DNA of 64,000 nucleotides from an uncultured Prochlorococcus sp. (GTDB lineage: Bacteria > Cyanobacteriota > Cyanobacteriia > PCC-6307 > Cyanobiaceae): contig CACJUL010000004.1 of assembly GCA_902596585.1 (NCBI GenBank), positions 1 to 64,000 on the forward strand. Reading direction: 5' to 3'. Numbering within the stretch: position 1 is the first letter of the stretch; every line of letters begins with the position of its first letter. A model generated the notes under the pieces. The model ran no database searches. It had not been told where the DNA came from and worked only from the letters and a program-made list of their open reading frames with translations. A program made the translations under genes and the position numbers. This document shows, piece after piece, positions 9,597-19,207 of this stretch.

Positions 9597-10338
9597 ATAA
9601 CATCATAGTTTCGACGAGTACGACACTTGCACCGCAAGCATCACCATTGAAACCTCCAATTTTATTCCCTAGCATATTTGGAATAGAATAACTTAAAAAA
9701 ATACCTATCAAAATAAGAAATAGAAATTTAATTAGTATTTCTTGGGATGTAAATAAAAATAATTGATACGCAATAAAAATTATGATAAAAACAATGGAAA
9801 TAAAAGATTCTTTTTTGAATCCATTCCAATATTTTTTATGACTAATAGATTTTTTTTTATAACTAACATATTTAAACTTTTCTATAAAGAATAAATTTGA
9901 AAATCTTCCCCAAAATAAGCATATTGGTAAAAAATGGATTATCTGGTTTTGAATCTTTATTATGCAAGCAATTTGAATTAAGGTTATAAAAACTAAAGAT
10001 TGAACACCGAAGGAGCCAACTTTACTATCTTTCATTGCTTTTAAACGTTTCTTTTTGCCAGCAAAAATACCATCAAAGGTATCCATTAAGCCATCAAGAT
10101 GTAGGCCACCAGTTATTAAATATCCAGAAGCTAAACAAATTAATGAAGATGGATAAATAGACCAAGAATTTTCCCTTAAAAAAATAAAAATACAACTTTG
10201 TATTATCCCTATAAAAAAACCTATAAGTGGTGCGAATTGCGCAATATTTTTAAATTCTGGATTAATTAGAGGTATTTTTGGAAATGTCGTGTAGAAAATC
10301 CAAGATCCTGCTAAATTTTTTATAAAATATTTTTTGAT
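9574..10338 (-). CDS. cobS: Adenosylcobinamide-GDP ribazoletransferase CobS, no canonical start codon
   Basis: CobS joins adenosylcobinamide-GDP with alpha-ribazole (or a related base) in the final assembly of cobalamin or pseudocobalamin in the membrane. Similarity runs from KNLAGSWIFYTTFPKIPLIN through GYLITGGLHLDGLMDTFDGI (the conserved metal-binding acidic motif) to GGFNGDACGASVVLVETMMLF. The frame is open from 10353 to 9574 but has no ATG, GTG or TTG before the conserved start of homology; candidates are ATC at 10338 or ATA at 10323, giving 249-254 residues, the normal length. The first in-frame ATG (10086) would lose about 80 conserved residues. It overlaps the convergent kinase gene. 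Confidence 0.85.
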   Translation of the reverse strand: MKKYFIKNLAGSWIFYTTFPKIPLINPEFKNIAQFAPLIGFFIGIIQSCIFIFLRENSWSIYPSSLICLASGYLITGGLHLDGLMDTFDGIFAGKKKRLKAMKDSKVGSFGVQSLVFITLIQIACIIKIQNQIIHFLPICLFWGRFSNLFFIEKFKYVSYKKKSISHKKYWNGFKKESFISIVFIIIFIAYQLFLFTSQEILIKFLFLILIGIFLSYSIPNMLGNKIGGFNGDACGASVVLVETMMLFMYAILL

Positions 10339-10410
10339 GAGATAAAAATAACTTTAATATTAAATAATAGGTTAGATTAATAAAAAAGGAAAAAATTTTC
10401 ATAAATAAAC

Positions 10411-11529
10411 GTGTTCGAATTTGAAATTACATCAAATTGTTGTAATACAGAAGCAAGAACTGGTATATTTCATACCCCACATGGTCAGGTAAATACTCCT
10501 AAATTTATGCCTGTGGGCACTTTGGCAACAGTCAAAGGTATTTCATCAAAACAGTTAGCATCTACAGGATCTGAAATGATTCTCTCTAATACCTTCCATC
10601 TTCACCTTCAACCTGGAGAAAAATTAGTTAAAGAAGCTGGCGGCATTCATAAATTCATGAATTGGCCTAAACCTATTCTGACCGATTCAGGCGGATACCA
10701 AGTTTTTAGTTTGGCCAAATTGAATAATATTTCAAATAGAGGGGTGGAATTTAAAAATCCTAGAGATGGCAGTCATGTTTATTTGTCCCCTGAAAAAGTA
10801 ATGCAGATACAAATGGATCTTGGTTCCGATATAGCTATGGCTTTTGATCATTGCCCCCCGCACACGGCTAATGAAAATGAAATTGAAGATTCTTTACAAA
10901 GAACTCACTTATGGTTGCAACAATGTGTCGAAACACATCAGAAATCTAGTCAAGCACTATTCGGAATAGTTCAGGGCGGAAAGTACCCTAAATTAAGGGA
11001 AAATAGTGCTAAATATATAAGCTCTTTTAATCTCCCTGGAATAGCCGTTGGAGGTGTTAGTGTTGGAGAGTCTGTAGACCAAATACATAGTGTCATTAAT
11101 CACGTCACAAAATTCTTACCAATAAATAAACCAAGATATTTAATGGGAATTGGTTCTTTAAATGAAATATCTTTAGCTGTTGCAAAAGGATTTGATCTAT
11201 TCGATTGCGTTTTGCCTACAAGATTAGGAAGACATGGGACTGCATTTTTTAATGATGAAAGACTGAATTTACGAAATGCTCGGTTTAAAAATGACTTTTC
11301 TCCGATAGACAAAACTTGTACATGTGAAACATGCAAGTCTTTTTCTCGCGCATATTTGCATCATCTTATTAGAAATGATGAAATTTTAGGCCTTACACTA
11401 ATAAGTTTGCATAATATTGCTCATTTAATAAGATTTACCAATGCCATATCTAATGCAATAAAAGGTAATTGTTTTACAATTGATTTCGCTCCTTGGAAAA
11501 CATCCTCTATTGCTCACCATACATGGTAA
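10411..11529 (+). CDS. tgt: tRNA-guanine (queuine) transglycosylase Tgt
   Basis: Tgt exchanges guanine 34 of GUN-anticodon tRNAs for preQ1 on the way to queuosine. The 372-residue protein starts at GTG 10411 and shows the substrate pocket [16 protein letters not shown], and the catalytic loop [13 protein letters not shown]. The zinc site is CTCETC followed by the H of LHHL. It is followed after 35 bp by psbK, the usual tgt-psbK order in cyanobacteria, and is divergent from cobS. Confidence 0.96.
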   Translation: MFEFEITSNCCNTEARTGIFHTPHGQVNTPKFMPVGTLATVKGISSKQLASTGSEMILSNTFHLHLQPGEKLVKEAGGIHKFMNWPKPILTDSGGYQVFSLAKLNNISNRGVEFKNPRDGSHVYLSPEKVMQIQMDLGSDIAMAFDHCPPHTANENEIEDSLQRTHLWLQQCVETHQKSSQALFGIVQGGKYPKLRENSAKYISSFNLPGIAVGGVSVGESVDQIHSVINHVTKFLPINKPRYLMGIGSLNEISLAVAKGFDLFDCVLPTRLGRHGTAFFNDERLNLRNARFKNDFSPIDKTCTCETCKSFSRAYLHHLIRNDEILGLTLISLHNIAHLIRFTNAISNAIKGNCFTIDFAPWKTSSIAHHTW

Positions 11530-11564
11530 CGTCTTAACATAATTAATTAATTTTTTTAAAAAAG

Positions 11565-11705
11565 GTGCTCATTCTATTTAATACATTCGCTGAATTGCCT
11601 GAGGCTTATAAGGCTTTTGCTCCAACAGTTGATGTTCTTCCACTTATCCCTTTATTTTTCTTTTTATTGGTATTTGTTTGGCAAGCTGCAGTTGGATTTA
11701 AATAA
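11565..11705 (+). CDS. psbK: Photosystem II reaction centre protein PsbK
   Basis: A 46-residue protein beginning at GTG 11565, with a short N-terminal leader and the mature sequence around [19 protein letters not shown] followed by one membrane helix ending [10 protein letters not shown]. PsbK is a single-span subunit near CP43 on the rim of photosystem II. The GTG is preceded by an A/G-rich stretch that can act as a ribosome binding site. It follows tgt closely and may be cotranscribed with it. Confidence 0.95.
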
Positions 11706-11725
11706 ATTTATCTTAGATAAAAATC

Positions 11726-12730
11726 TTAAAATGGATTTTCAAGCAGGATAGCATCCCCAGAATTTTCTACAGCACACTCTATAAAATCAGCAATTTTTAA
11801 GGCTCTTGAGGCTTGCTCCCCATCTACTTCTGGTATTTCTTTGCCTTGGACACAACTAAGGAAATGCTCTAATTCTGCATAAAGAGGTTCAATGGAAGTT
11901 GTACTAACTTCTTCTACATATCCATCATTTCTATAAACCAATTCTCCATGATCTGCTGAATATGATTCATGGGACTTCCGATGGATTTGTAAAGAGTGAT
12001 TTAAAAAGTCGGTCTCTACTAATCCATTTTGACAATGAGCACTTAAACTCCTAATTTTTTTATGACTCATTTTGCTTGCAGTTAAGCTTGCGATTACATT
12101 ATTTTTAAAAACTAAAGTAGCGTTTACATAATCAATTAATCCTTCACTGTTTCTACCTCCAACAGCTGCTAATTTTTGTATTTTTGAGTTTACGAGCTCT
12201 AAAACAAGATCAATGTCATGGATCATTAAATCCATTACTACCGATACATCATTTGCTCTATCTGCATGAGGACTATGCCTTCTTGCTTCTAAAACAACAA
12301 TCTCTTCATTATGTACAATTTTATTTAGTTCCCTAAAGGCGGGATTAAATCTTTCAATATGCCCAACTTGTAATAGACAATTACTTTTATTAGCAGCTTC
12401 TATTAAAGATTTTGCTTCTGCCTCATTAGCTGCAATTGGTTTTTCGATGAGAACGTTGGTGCCTCTCTTAAGACAATCCAGTCCTACCTTATGATGAAGT
12501 AGTGTAGGGACAGCGATACAGATAGCATCAACTTTTGGAATTAATTCCTTATAATCACTAAACCATTCACATTGAAATTGATCAATGGCTAATTTGCCTC
12601 TCTTTTCATTTGGATCTGCAACCCCAACTAAATTTGCATCTTTAAGTAAACTGAGCACTCGAGCATGATGCCAGCCCATATTCCCTATACCTATGACTCC
12701 AACCTTTACTGGTGATGAGGTTGGTTGCAT
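11726..12730 (-). CDS. Gfo/Idh/MocA family NAD(P)-dependent oxidoreductase
   Basis: A 334-residue sugar-dehydrogenase-type protein. The N-terminal Rossmann fold has VGVIGIGNMGWHHARVL, and the family's EKP motif is present in LIEKPIAANEAEA. A C-terminal Gfo/Idh/MocA alpha-beta domain follows, with HSPHADRANDVSVVMDLMIHDID. The substrate cannot be read from sequence; relatives act on sugars, sugar nucleotides or inositols. It lies 50 bp downstream of the CNNM-type gene on the same strand. Confidence 0.82.
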   Translation of the reverse strand: MQPTSSPVKVGVIGIGNMGWHHARVLSLLKDANLVGVADPNEKRGKLAIDQFQCEWFSDYKELIPKVDAICIAVPTLLHHKVGLDCLKRGTNVLIEKPIAANEAEAKSLIEAANKSNCLLQVGHIERFNPAFRELNKIVHNEEIVVLEARRHSPHADRANDVSVVMDLMIHDIDLVLELVNSKIQKLAAVGGRNSEGLIDYVNATLVFKNNVIASLTASKMSHKKIRSLSAHCQNGLVETDFLNHSLQIHRKSHESYSADHGELVYRNDGYVEEVSTTSIEPLYAELEHFLSCVQGKEIPEVDGEQASRALKIADFIECAVENSGDAILLENPF

Positions 12731-12780
12731 AACTTTAAATTTATATATTAATTATTATTATCCTCTACAAGAAGCCCTAT

Positions 12781-14049
12781 TTAGCTTTTCGGAAGGATAA
12801 TTTTAACACGATCAATTTTCGGACCTGACATTGAAATAATTTCAAATTTAATATTATTGGAATCTAAAACGTCGCCAATTTTTGGAACCATTTGAAATTT
12901 TTCTAGCAGAAATCCAGCAAGGGTATAGTAGTCTGCACCTTCTGGAATAGAACATCCTAACTTTTTATTGATATCTATAATTTCTGATTTTCCAGCTATT
13001 GACCATTTTCTAGAGAAATTATCTAACATTTTCATGTCCGAGTAAATCCTACTATTCAGCATTTCTTCTCCAACTATTTCTCCATTAAGATCAGCTGCAG
13101 TTATAAGACCCTCTGTTCCACCATGTTCATCAACTACAAGTAAGAAAGGATTGTATTCTCTCACTATTGGCAATATTTCTGCTAGTGAGCAGGTTTCTAT
13201 TATTTTTGTCACTGGTAAAAGGAAGGGCTCCAATAATGTATTGGCTTCCATTTCTCCCTTTGATATTGGCTTAGCTAAATAACGCAAATCTAATACACCT
13301 AATACATCATCTAGAGATTCGCCAATCACAAAGAAGCGTGCATGTCGAGTTTGGTCTACTTTTTTCATAAGTTCTGAAAAAGTAATGGTTTTTGGCAAAG
13401 TTACCATCTCTGATCTTGGAATCATTACTTCTTTTACTTGAGTATCTTTTAAGGCAAAAACTCCTTCAAGAATATTTTTTTCATCTGGCTTTAAACCTGT
13501 AACATTATCAGTTTCTATAAGAGTTTCTAATTCACCTGCGGATAAACCCGAATTTAAAGAATCCCATTTATTATTTAAATTGAACAAACCTAGACATGCG
13601 CTGGCAAAGAATTCGATTGTCGTAACTATGGGTTGCATACCTTTTCTCACGGCATCAAATATGGTGGTTAACCTTAATGCTGCAGATTCTGGATTGTTAA
13701 TTACTAGGGCCTTAGGAATTAGTCCAGATATCAGAGTGACTACTAACACCACAAATAAAAATAGCAGAAGATCATAAAGTCTATTTGTCAAAATATTTCT
13801 TTTCCAATAATCATTTGCGATGCTATTGCTTAGCCATCCAATTGATATTAATGAAATTGTTACTCCAAATTGAGAAGCAATTAAAGAAGATCTAAATCGT
13901 TTTTGAATTTTTAGAATTGAAAATGCTCCTTTCTTTTTTTCTTCTATTAGTCTTAATACTTTGCTAGGCCTTATCAATAAAAAAGAGAGTTCACTAGCCG
14001 CGAAAAAAGCTGGGAAAAATAAAATCAATAAAAGTAGGGTTATTTTCAT
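12781..14049 (-). CDS. CNNM/CorC family membrane protein (DUF21 + CBS pair + CorC/HlyC)
   Basis: A 422-residue protein with an N-terminal membrane domain of the DUF21/CNNM type (about residues 1-170). A CBS-domain pair starts near VFALKDTQVKEVMIPRSEM, and a C-terminal CorC/HlyC domain contains LVVDEHGGTEGLITAADL and GADYYTLAGFLL. Such proteins, often annotated as hemolysins, are now linked to Mg2+ or other divalent cation export. Hemolysis is not a likely role here. It is followed by the oxidoreductase gene and preceded by a tRNA on the same strand. Confidence 0.85.
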   Translation of the reverse strand: MKITLLLLILFFPAFFAASELSFLLIRPSKVLRLIEEKKKGAFSILKIQKRFRSSLIASQFGVTISLISIGWLSNSIANDYWKRNILTNRLYDLLLFLFVVLVVTLISGLIPKALVINNPESAALRLTTIFDAVRKGMQPIVTTIEFFASACLGLFNLNNKWDSLNSGLSAGELETLIETDNVTGLKPDEKNILEGVFALKDTQVKEVMIPRSEMVTLPKTITFSELMKKVDQTRHARFFVIGESLDDVLGVLDLRYLAKPISKGEMEANTLLEPFLLPVTKIIETCSLAEILPIVREYNPFLLVVDEHGGTEGLITAADLNGEIVGEEMLNSRIYSDMKMLDNFSRKWSIAGKSEIIDINKKLGCSIPEGADYYTLAGFLLEKFQMVPKIGDVLDSNNIKFEIISMSGPKIDRVKIILPKS

Positions 14050-14067
14050 TCAATGACAAATTAACGA

Positions 14068-14140
14068 TGGGGGTGGCGAGGATCGAACTCGCCTAAGCCA
14101 AATTATGAGTTTGGTGCATTCACCAGATTGCTACACCCCC
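14068..14140 (-). tRNA. tRNA with CAT anticodon (tRNA-Met, elongator type likely)
   Basis: On the minus strand a full cloverleaf of 73 nt can be folded: acceptor GGGGGTG (14140-14134) with CACCCCC (14075-14069), T arm GCGAG-TTCGATC-CTCGC, and anticodon arm CCAAA-CTCATAA-TTTGG, giving anticodon CAT. It pairs fully at position 1-72, unlike typical initiator tRNAs, so it is either elongator tRNA-Met or the lysidine-modified tRNA-Ile2. CCA is not encoded. Confidence 0.9.
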
Positions 14141-14282
14141 AGGGGATATTGATGTAATTTTAATTACATTGAATTTCAATATACAATATAAAAACATTAT
14201 TTCAAAAAAAACCTTATTAGAAAGTTTTTGTGAGATTTCTTTTTTTTCTTCTAATCTTTAAATATAAACTAAACTTTTACTA

Positions 14283-14843
14283 ATGGGCAATTTCTCAAAA
14301 AAGTATGATTTGAATAGAGCTAAATTGTTAAAACAGTTAGTTGAAAAGTCCTACAAGAGGGGAGACTTCACCTTGGCTTCCGGTAAAAAAAGTAGTCATT
14401 ACTTAAACTGTAAACCGGTATCTTTAAATGGCGAAGGTCTAAACTTAATAAGTGATTTATTTTTAGATTTAAAAGACTCAAGGTCACAAGCTGTAGCCGG
14501 ATTGACATTAGGTGCAGATCCTCTTGTAAGTGGATTAATCGTCAAAGCAGCTTCGCAAGGCCTAGAACTTAATGGTTTAATTATTAGGAAAGAAGTTAAA
14601 AAATATGGTACCAAAGCTGGCCTAGAGGGGCCTATATTAGAAGAGGGAACTTTGGTAACTGTCGTAGAGGATGTTGTTACAACTGCTGGTTCAGTAATAA
14701 AAGCTATAAAAAAGTTACGAGAAAATAATTATATTGTTGAGGAAGTTTTGTCAGTAGTTGATAGACAAGAAGGGGGATTTGAAGCCCTTAACGCTGAAAA
14801 TGTTAAATTAAAGAGTCTTTTTACAATAAAAGACTTTTTATAA
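14283..14843 (+). CDS. pyrE: Orotate phosphoribosyltransferase PyrE
   Basis: PyrE converts orotate and PRPP to orotidine monophosphate in pyrimidine synthesis. The 186-residue protein shows [20 protein letters not shown] at the N-terminus, the [10 protein letters not shown] segment, and the PRPP-binding loop [18 protein letters not shown]. It is followed after 10 bp by the ygfZ-like gene, suggesting cotranscription. Confidence 0.95.
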   Translation: MGNFSKKYDLNRAKLLKQLVEKSYKRGDFTLASGKKSSHYLNCKPVSLNGEGLNLISDLFLDLKDSRSQAVAGLTLGADPLVSGLIVKAASQGLELNGLIIRKEVKKYGTKAGLEGPILEEGTLVTVVEDVVTTAGSVIKAIKKLRENNYIVEEVLSVVDRQEGGFEALNAENVKLKSLFTIKDFL

Positions 14844-14853
14844 TTATCTCAAA

Positions 14854-15690
14854 ATGCAAGATATTAAAAAAAAGTTTTGGCTTGAAAAATTTGATTGTTT
14901 TTCTGTTACTGGGAAAGATGCCAGAAAGTTTTTGAATGGGATAACAACTGGAAATATTCTTAATTCAGAAAATAAAGTTATCAAAACTTGTTGGTTAACT
15001 CCAAATGGAGTTCTGAGGTCATTAATTGAAATTATTTTTTTAGAAAGAAACTTAGAAGTAATTATCTTGGCGGGTAACACTAATGAAATAATTTATTACT
15101 TTAATCAAATTATTTTTCCAGCGGATGATGTACTTCTAAGTGAACCCTTCTTGATAAATAGAATTCAGGAAATTGATGAATCTATTTCATGGAGAAGTTA
15201 TAAGCCTATTTTCTTCAAAACAGAAGATAAAGAATTTGAAATATATAAAAATAACCTAAATTTGCTTAATTCAAATGATTTAAAGATTTGGAAGGTTAAT
15301 CAGGCAATACCCTCTTTAGATATGGAAATAAACGGAAAAAATAATCCTCTTGAACTAGGATTAAAAGATCTTATAGATTTTAATAAAGGTTGTTTTTTAG
15401 GACAAGAAACAATGTCAAAAATAAAAAATGTTGATTCTTTAAAACAGGAAATAAGAACTTGGAAATCATTAGAATCTAATTTGAATTTAGAAGTTGAAGA
15501 TAAAAATTTATATATAAATTCCGCCAAGGATATTTCTGCAGGCAAAATCACTAGTTTTTTTAAATCAGATTCTCAAATAAAAGGTTTAGCTATGATAAAA
15601 AGAAAATATTTAGAGGAAGGAAGTTGTCTTTTTTCAGAAATTTTTGGAAAAATTATTATCAATAAGTCTGTAGGATCAATTTTTCTTTAA
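14854..15690 (+). CDS. ygfZ: YgfZ/GcvT-like folate-binding protein
   Basis: A 278-residue protein of the YgfZ (COG0354) family, a tetrahydrofolate-binding relative of glycine-cleavage T protein that helps maintain some Fe-S enzymes. The diagnostic motif is KGCFLGQETMSKI (canonical K-G-C-[YF]-x-G-Q-E), which contains the conserved cysteine. N-terminal CFSVTGKDARKFLNGITTGN fits the folate-binding fold. It lies downstream of pyrE and overlaps the convergent nuclease gene by 15 nt. Confidence 0.88.
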   Translation: MQDIKKKFWLEKFDCFSVTGKDARKFLNGITTGNILNSENKVIKTCWLTPNGVLRSLIEIIFLERNLEVIILAGNTNEIIYYFNQIIFPADDVLLSEPFLINRIQEIDESISWRSYKPIFFKTEDKEFEIYKNNLNLLNSNDLKIWKVNQAIPSLDMEINGKNNPLELGLKDLIDFNKGCFLGQETMSKIKNVDSLKQEIRTWKSLESNLNLEVEDKNLYINSAKDISAGKITSFFKSDSQIKGLAMIKRKYLEEGSCLFSEIFGKIIINKSVGSIFL

Positions 15691-17091
15691 TTGATTTTTG
15701 ATTAAATATTCTGCAATTTTTAGAGTAGCTAAACAATCATCTTTGTTATATTGGATAATTTTTTTTAAAAATATTTCGTTTTCTGTAATTTGATATTGAA
15801 TCCACCAATAAAGTGCTTTCGAGCCACTTACATTTTTCTGCACCCATTCGAATCCAAGCCAATTAGAAACAGTTTTTAAGCTATAGTTTTTTAGTGGTAA
15901 TATCCAAGACTTTCTTATTAAGATATGTAAGTCAATAAATCTTGAGGCAAGAGAATCAATTTCTTCAAAACTAAAATTTAGTTCTTTAGCAATATTAATT
16001 ATTGATATTTTTTCAGTTTCTCCGTAATGCAAAACTGGCCATTCCTTGTGTGAAAAAAGTATTTCAATAATTTGCCTGTAAGATTCTTCTTTATTGTTTT
16101 TAAGATTTAAGGTTGATTCATAAATAAGATCTTCTTTTTTTATAGACAAATTATTTACTTTTAAAAATCCATATAAAAAATCATGCTTTTCATCTGGATT
16201 GGACTCAATATCAAATATATAAAATCCCGAACATATTTTTTCTAATAAATCTTCCGTACTCTTATTATAGATGAAATATGGTTCTCCAGAGATATATGCT
16301 TGTGCTTGCTTTATAAATATGGACGCTTTTTCATACTTTTGATCGTTGAATTTAGATAATTTCTCTCCAAGTTGTTTTTCGTTATACGAAGCTAATATTT
16401 GGGTATTAGTTATTTCTTTTGCTTTGAGTAATGAGGCTGTTTTGGACCCTATTCCATCTATATCTGTTAGATATCCATTTTCTTTTGCTTCTTTGTCACA
16501 AAATTTTTGCCAAGAACAAATAGTACATTTTTTTCTATCTTTAGTTATTTCTGGTATAGATCCCTCCAAGCATTCATGCAAATTTAATAAAACATTTAAA
16601 ACTTTTCTTCTTAATTTTTTATTAAAGTAAATTTCTTCAAATTTAACTTTTTTATCAAAAGTTGAAATAACAAATCCTTTCTCAATTTTAGATTCTTGAA
16701 AAGATTCCAACAGCATAGAACAAAAAGCTAAGTCGAATAGATGTTCTTTTGTTGTTTTGCGGCCTAACTTATAAACAGCAGGTAAATATTTATATTGACC
16801 CCATTTACTTTTACCTTTAGTCTTTACAAGTAATTGTGGACGTATTTCTGCGTTTATATTTTGGTAAAGATTCCCTTTGATTTTTAATCCAATTACCCCT
16901 TGATAACCATTTTCACAGGCTTTTAATCCTGTATATATTTCACCATTACAAAATTCAGAGAAAATTTGAAACTGATTAATTTTATCTATAGCTTTATGGG
17001 GAGACCAAACTTCATAAGATTTTTTACCCTTAAAATCGAGCCATGCTTTTCTTTTGCATCTTGTAAAACTTTTTAAATGAAGAGAATTCAA
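15676..17091 (-). CDS. TM0106-type RecB-like / RNase H-fold nuclease
   Basis: A 471-residue protein with three recognisable parts. A RecB-like N-terminal domain has C12 plus C189, C192 and C198 (CTICSWQKFC), the arrangement of the Fe-S cluster in AddB/Cas4-type nucleases. A helix-hairpin-helix follows (LTDIDGIGSKTASLLKA, about 208-224). A C-terminal YprB/DEDD exonuclease-like domain has FDIES (D294, E296) and YNKDDC (448-453). The RecB catalytic positions look altered: PQ at 85-86 where PD is expected, and V106-Y-K108 where D-x-K is expected. Role probably in DNA or RNA processing; substrate unknown. No recombination or CRISPR gene is nearby. Confidence 0.8.
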   Translation of the reverse strand: MNSLHLKSFTRCKRKAWLDFKGKKSYEVWSPHKAIDKINQFQIFSEFCNGEIYTGLKACENGYQGVIGLKIKGNLYQNINAEIRPQLLVKTKGKSKWGQYKYLPAVYKLGRKTTKEHLFDLAFCSMLLESFQESKIEKGFVISTFDKKVKFEEIYFNKKLRRKVLNVLLNLHECLEGSIPEITKDRKKCTICSWQKFCDKEAKENGYLTDIDGIGSKTASLLKAKEITNTQILASYNEKQLGEKLSKFNDQKYEKASIFIKQAQAYISGEPYFIYNKSTEDLLEKICSGFYIFDIESNPDEKHDFLYGFLKVNNLSIKKEDLIYESTLNLKNNKEESYRQIIEILFSHKEWPVLHYGETEKISIINIAKELNFSFEEIDSLASRFIDLHILIRKSWILPLKNYSLKTVSNWLGFEWVQKNVSGSKALYWWIQYQITENEIFLKKIIQYNKDDCLATLKIAEYLIKNQLKKN

Positions 17092-17172
17092 ATTATTTTT
17101 TTAGTGGCGGTTTTAAAATTTACTCATATAAATTAGTATAGATAATTAAGATAAATCAAGGAAATTTTAAAT

Positions 17173-18627
17173 TTGACAGCTTATAAATTTGACAAGATAA
17201 AATTTGGGACTGATGGTTGGAGAGGAATTATTGGCTTTGACTTTAACCTGTCCAATCTTTCAAGAGTTGTTGTCGCTGCATGTCAGGAGTTGAATTATCA
17301 ATACTATAAAGAAGTTAATTCAAAGAAAATTATTATTGGATATGATCGTAGATTTATGGCTTGTGAATTCGCCAAGCAAATAGTACCTTTTGTAAGAGGA
17401 TGTGGTTTCGAACCGATCTTATCTAATAGCTTTGTTACAACACCTTCTTGTAGTTTCTATGCCAAAGAAGTCGGCTGTCTTGGAGCGTTAGTAATTACAG
17501 CAAGCCATAATCCATATAATTGGCTAGGTCTGAAAATAAAGAGCTTTAATGGATGTTCTGTTGACGAATCTTTTACAAGTGAAGTTGAAAAAAGATTAAT
17601 GCTTGGAAATTCTATTGAAAAAATAGATGGTGTTAATCAATTGGTAGATATTAAGAAATTTCATTTAGATAAAATTAAATCCCTTTTTGATATTGACTAT
17701 ATTTCCAAGAGATTAAAAAAAATGAAATTGAGAATTTTTGTAGATTCTATGTATGGTTCAGCTGCAAATTGTATGGCTGAGATTTTTGATTCTAATGATT
17801 TAGAAGTTATTTCAGAAATCAGGAAAGATGCTGACCCTTTTTTTGGAGGTAAACCTCCTGAACCTCTTTTGAATTATGCAGATGATCTAAAACAAATACT
17901 AATGGAAAAGTCAACAAATGAAGTGAAAACTTTAGGAATTATATTTGACGGTGATGGTGATAGAATTGCGGCAATTGATGAAAAAGGGAGATACTCTAGC
18001 ACTCAAGATTTACTCCCATACTTTATTAGTTATCTGGGCGAAATTAAAAATAATTCTTATCCAGTTTTAAAGACTGTTAGTGGTTCAGATATTATAAAAA
18101 ATATATCAGAGAGTCAAAATAGAGATGTTTTTGAACTTCCAGTTGGCTTTAAATATATTGCTGAAAAAATGATCAAAGAAAAAATATTTATTGGAGGAGA
18201 GGAATCTGGGGGAGTTGGTTTTGGTGACTTTATGCCTGAAAGAGATGCTCTATATGCAGCGATGGTTTTATTAAATGGAATTGCTGAAAAATCTCAATAT
18301 TTATATGAAACCTTAGATGAAATTCAAGAAGATTTTGGCCCAAGTTTTTATAAAAGAATTGATATTAAATTTCCAAATCAGTCAGAAAAAAATAACGTAA
18401 AAGAATTTATCATAGATAATATTCCTGAGAATATTAATAATCACAAGTTAAAAAGTATCTCAAAAATCGATGGAATAAAGTTGAGAATTGATAAAAATTT
18501 TTGGCTTCTTTTTAGGTTTTCAGGAACGGAACCTCTTTTAAGGTTATATTGTGAAGCACCGAAAGAAACTTATCTAACTGAGGTATTAGAGTGGGGTCAA
18601 GAATTTATAAATTTGGCAGGAAAATAA
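17173..18627 (+). CDS. Phosphoglucomutase / phosphomannomutase family enzyme
   Basis: A 484-residue alpha-D-phosphohexomutase starting at TTG 17173. It has the phosphoserine loop VITASHNPYNWLG (S111), the metal loop DGDGDR, the sugar-binding loop GGEESGG and the phosphate-binding FRFSGTEPLLRLY at the C-terminus. In cyanobacteria such enzymes convert glucose-1-P and glucose-6-P (or mannose/glucosamine equivalents); the exact sugar is not decided by the motifs. The ITPase gene begins 2 nt after its stop. Confidence 0.9.
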   Translation: MTAYKFDKIKFGTDGWRGIIGFDFNLSNLSRVVVAACQELNYQYYKEVNSKKIIIGYDRRFMACEFAKQIVPFVRGCGFEPILSNSFVTTPSCSFYAKEVGCLGALVITASHNPYNWLGLKIKSFNGCSVDESFTSEVEKRLMLGNSIEKIDGVNQLVDIKKFHLDKIKSLFDIDYISKRLKKMKLRIFVDSMYGSAANCMAEIFDSNDLEVISEIRKDADPFFGGKPPEPLLNYADDLKQILMEKSTNEVKTLGIIFDGDGDRIAAIDEKGRYSSTQDLLPYFISYLGEIKNNSYPVLKTVSGSDIIKNISESQNRDVFELPVGFKYIAEKMIKEKIFIGGEESGGVGFGDFMPERDALYAAMVLLNGIAEKSQYLYETLDEIQEDFGPSFYKRIDIKFPNQSEKNNVKEFIIDNIPENINNHKLKSISKIDGIKLRIDKNFWLLFRFSGTEPLLRLYCEAPKETYLTEVLEWGQEFINLAGK

Positions 18628-18629
18628 GG

Positions 18630-19205
18630 ATGAAAAATTTATATTTAGCGAGTAAGAATAAAGGTAAAATTGAAGAATATAAGAAATTGCTTGCTGGAGT
18701 TAATTGTAAATTGTTACTCCAGCCAGAATCATTAGACGTTGAAGAGGATGGACTGACATTTAGAGATAATGCAATTAAAAAAGCGAGTGAAGTTTCGAGA
18801 AAAACGAATAATTTTTCAATAGCAGATGATTCAGGAATTTGTATTGAAGCACTGGGTGGTAAGCCTGGCATTTACTCATCTAGATATGCAGAAAATGATC
18901 AGAAGAGAATTGAACGAGTTTTAAGAGAACTTGATGAAGTTCAAAATAGAAGTGCTTTCTTTATAGCTAATATTTGTGTTTGTTCACCAAATGGTGAAGT
19001 GATTATTGAATCTGAGGCCAAATGTCATGGCAATATCATTTTAAACCCAAGAGGAAAAAGTGGTTTTGGTTATGACCCAATTTTTGAGGAGAGTTCTACC
19101 AGATTAACTTTCGCAGAAATGAATAATGATATTAAAGACTCTTGTAGTCATAGAGGTAAAGCATTAAAAAAAATTATTCCAGATTTAATTGAAATTTTTT
19201 CTTAA
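18630..19205 (+). CDS. rdgB: Non-canonical purine NTP pyrophosphatase (RdgB/HAM1)
   Basis: This 191-residue enzyme hydrolyses ITP, dITP and XTP, cleansing the nucleotide pool. Signature pieces are LYLASKNKGKIEEYKKLL at the N-terminus, ADDSGICIEALGGKPGIYSSRYA, and SGFGYDPIF with SHRGKAL at the C-terminus. The frame is open from 18591, but the ATG at 18630 is the right start: it follows the mutase stop by 2 nt, has AAGGA just before it, and matches the family N-terminus. Confidence 0.94.
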   Translation: MKNLYLASKNKGKIEEYKKLLAGVNCKLLLQPESLDVEEDGLTFRDNAIKKASEVSRKTNNFSIADDSGICIEALGGKPGIYSSRYAENDQKRIERVLRELDEVQNRSAFFIANICVCSPNGEVIIESEAKCHGNIILNPRGKSGFGYDPIFEESSTRLTFAEMNNDIKDSCSHRGKALKKIIPDLIEIFS

Positions 19206-19207
19206 AT

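Noticed and set aside
18591-18629. Extended N-terminus of rdgB overlapping the mutase gene
   Set aside because: The ATG at 18630 matches the family start, has a purine-rich site before it and follows the previous stop by 2 nt.
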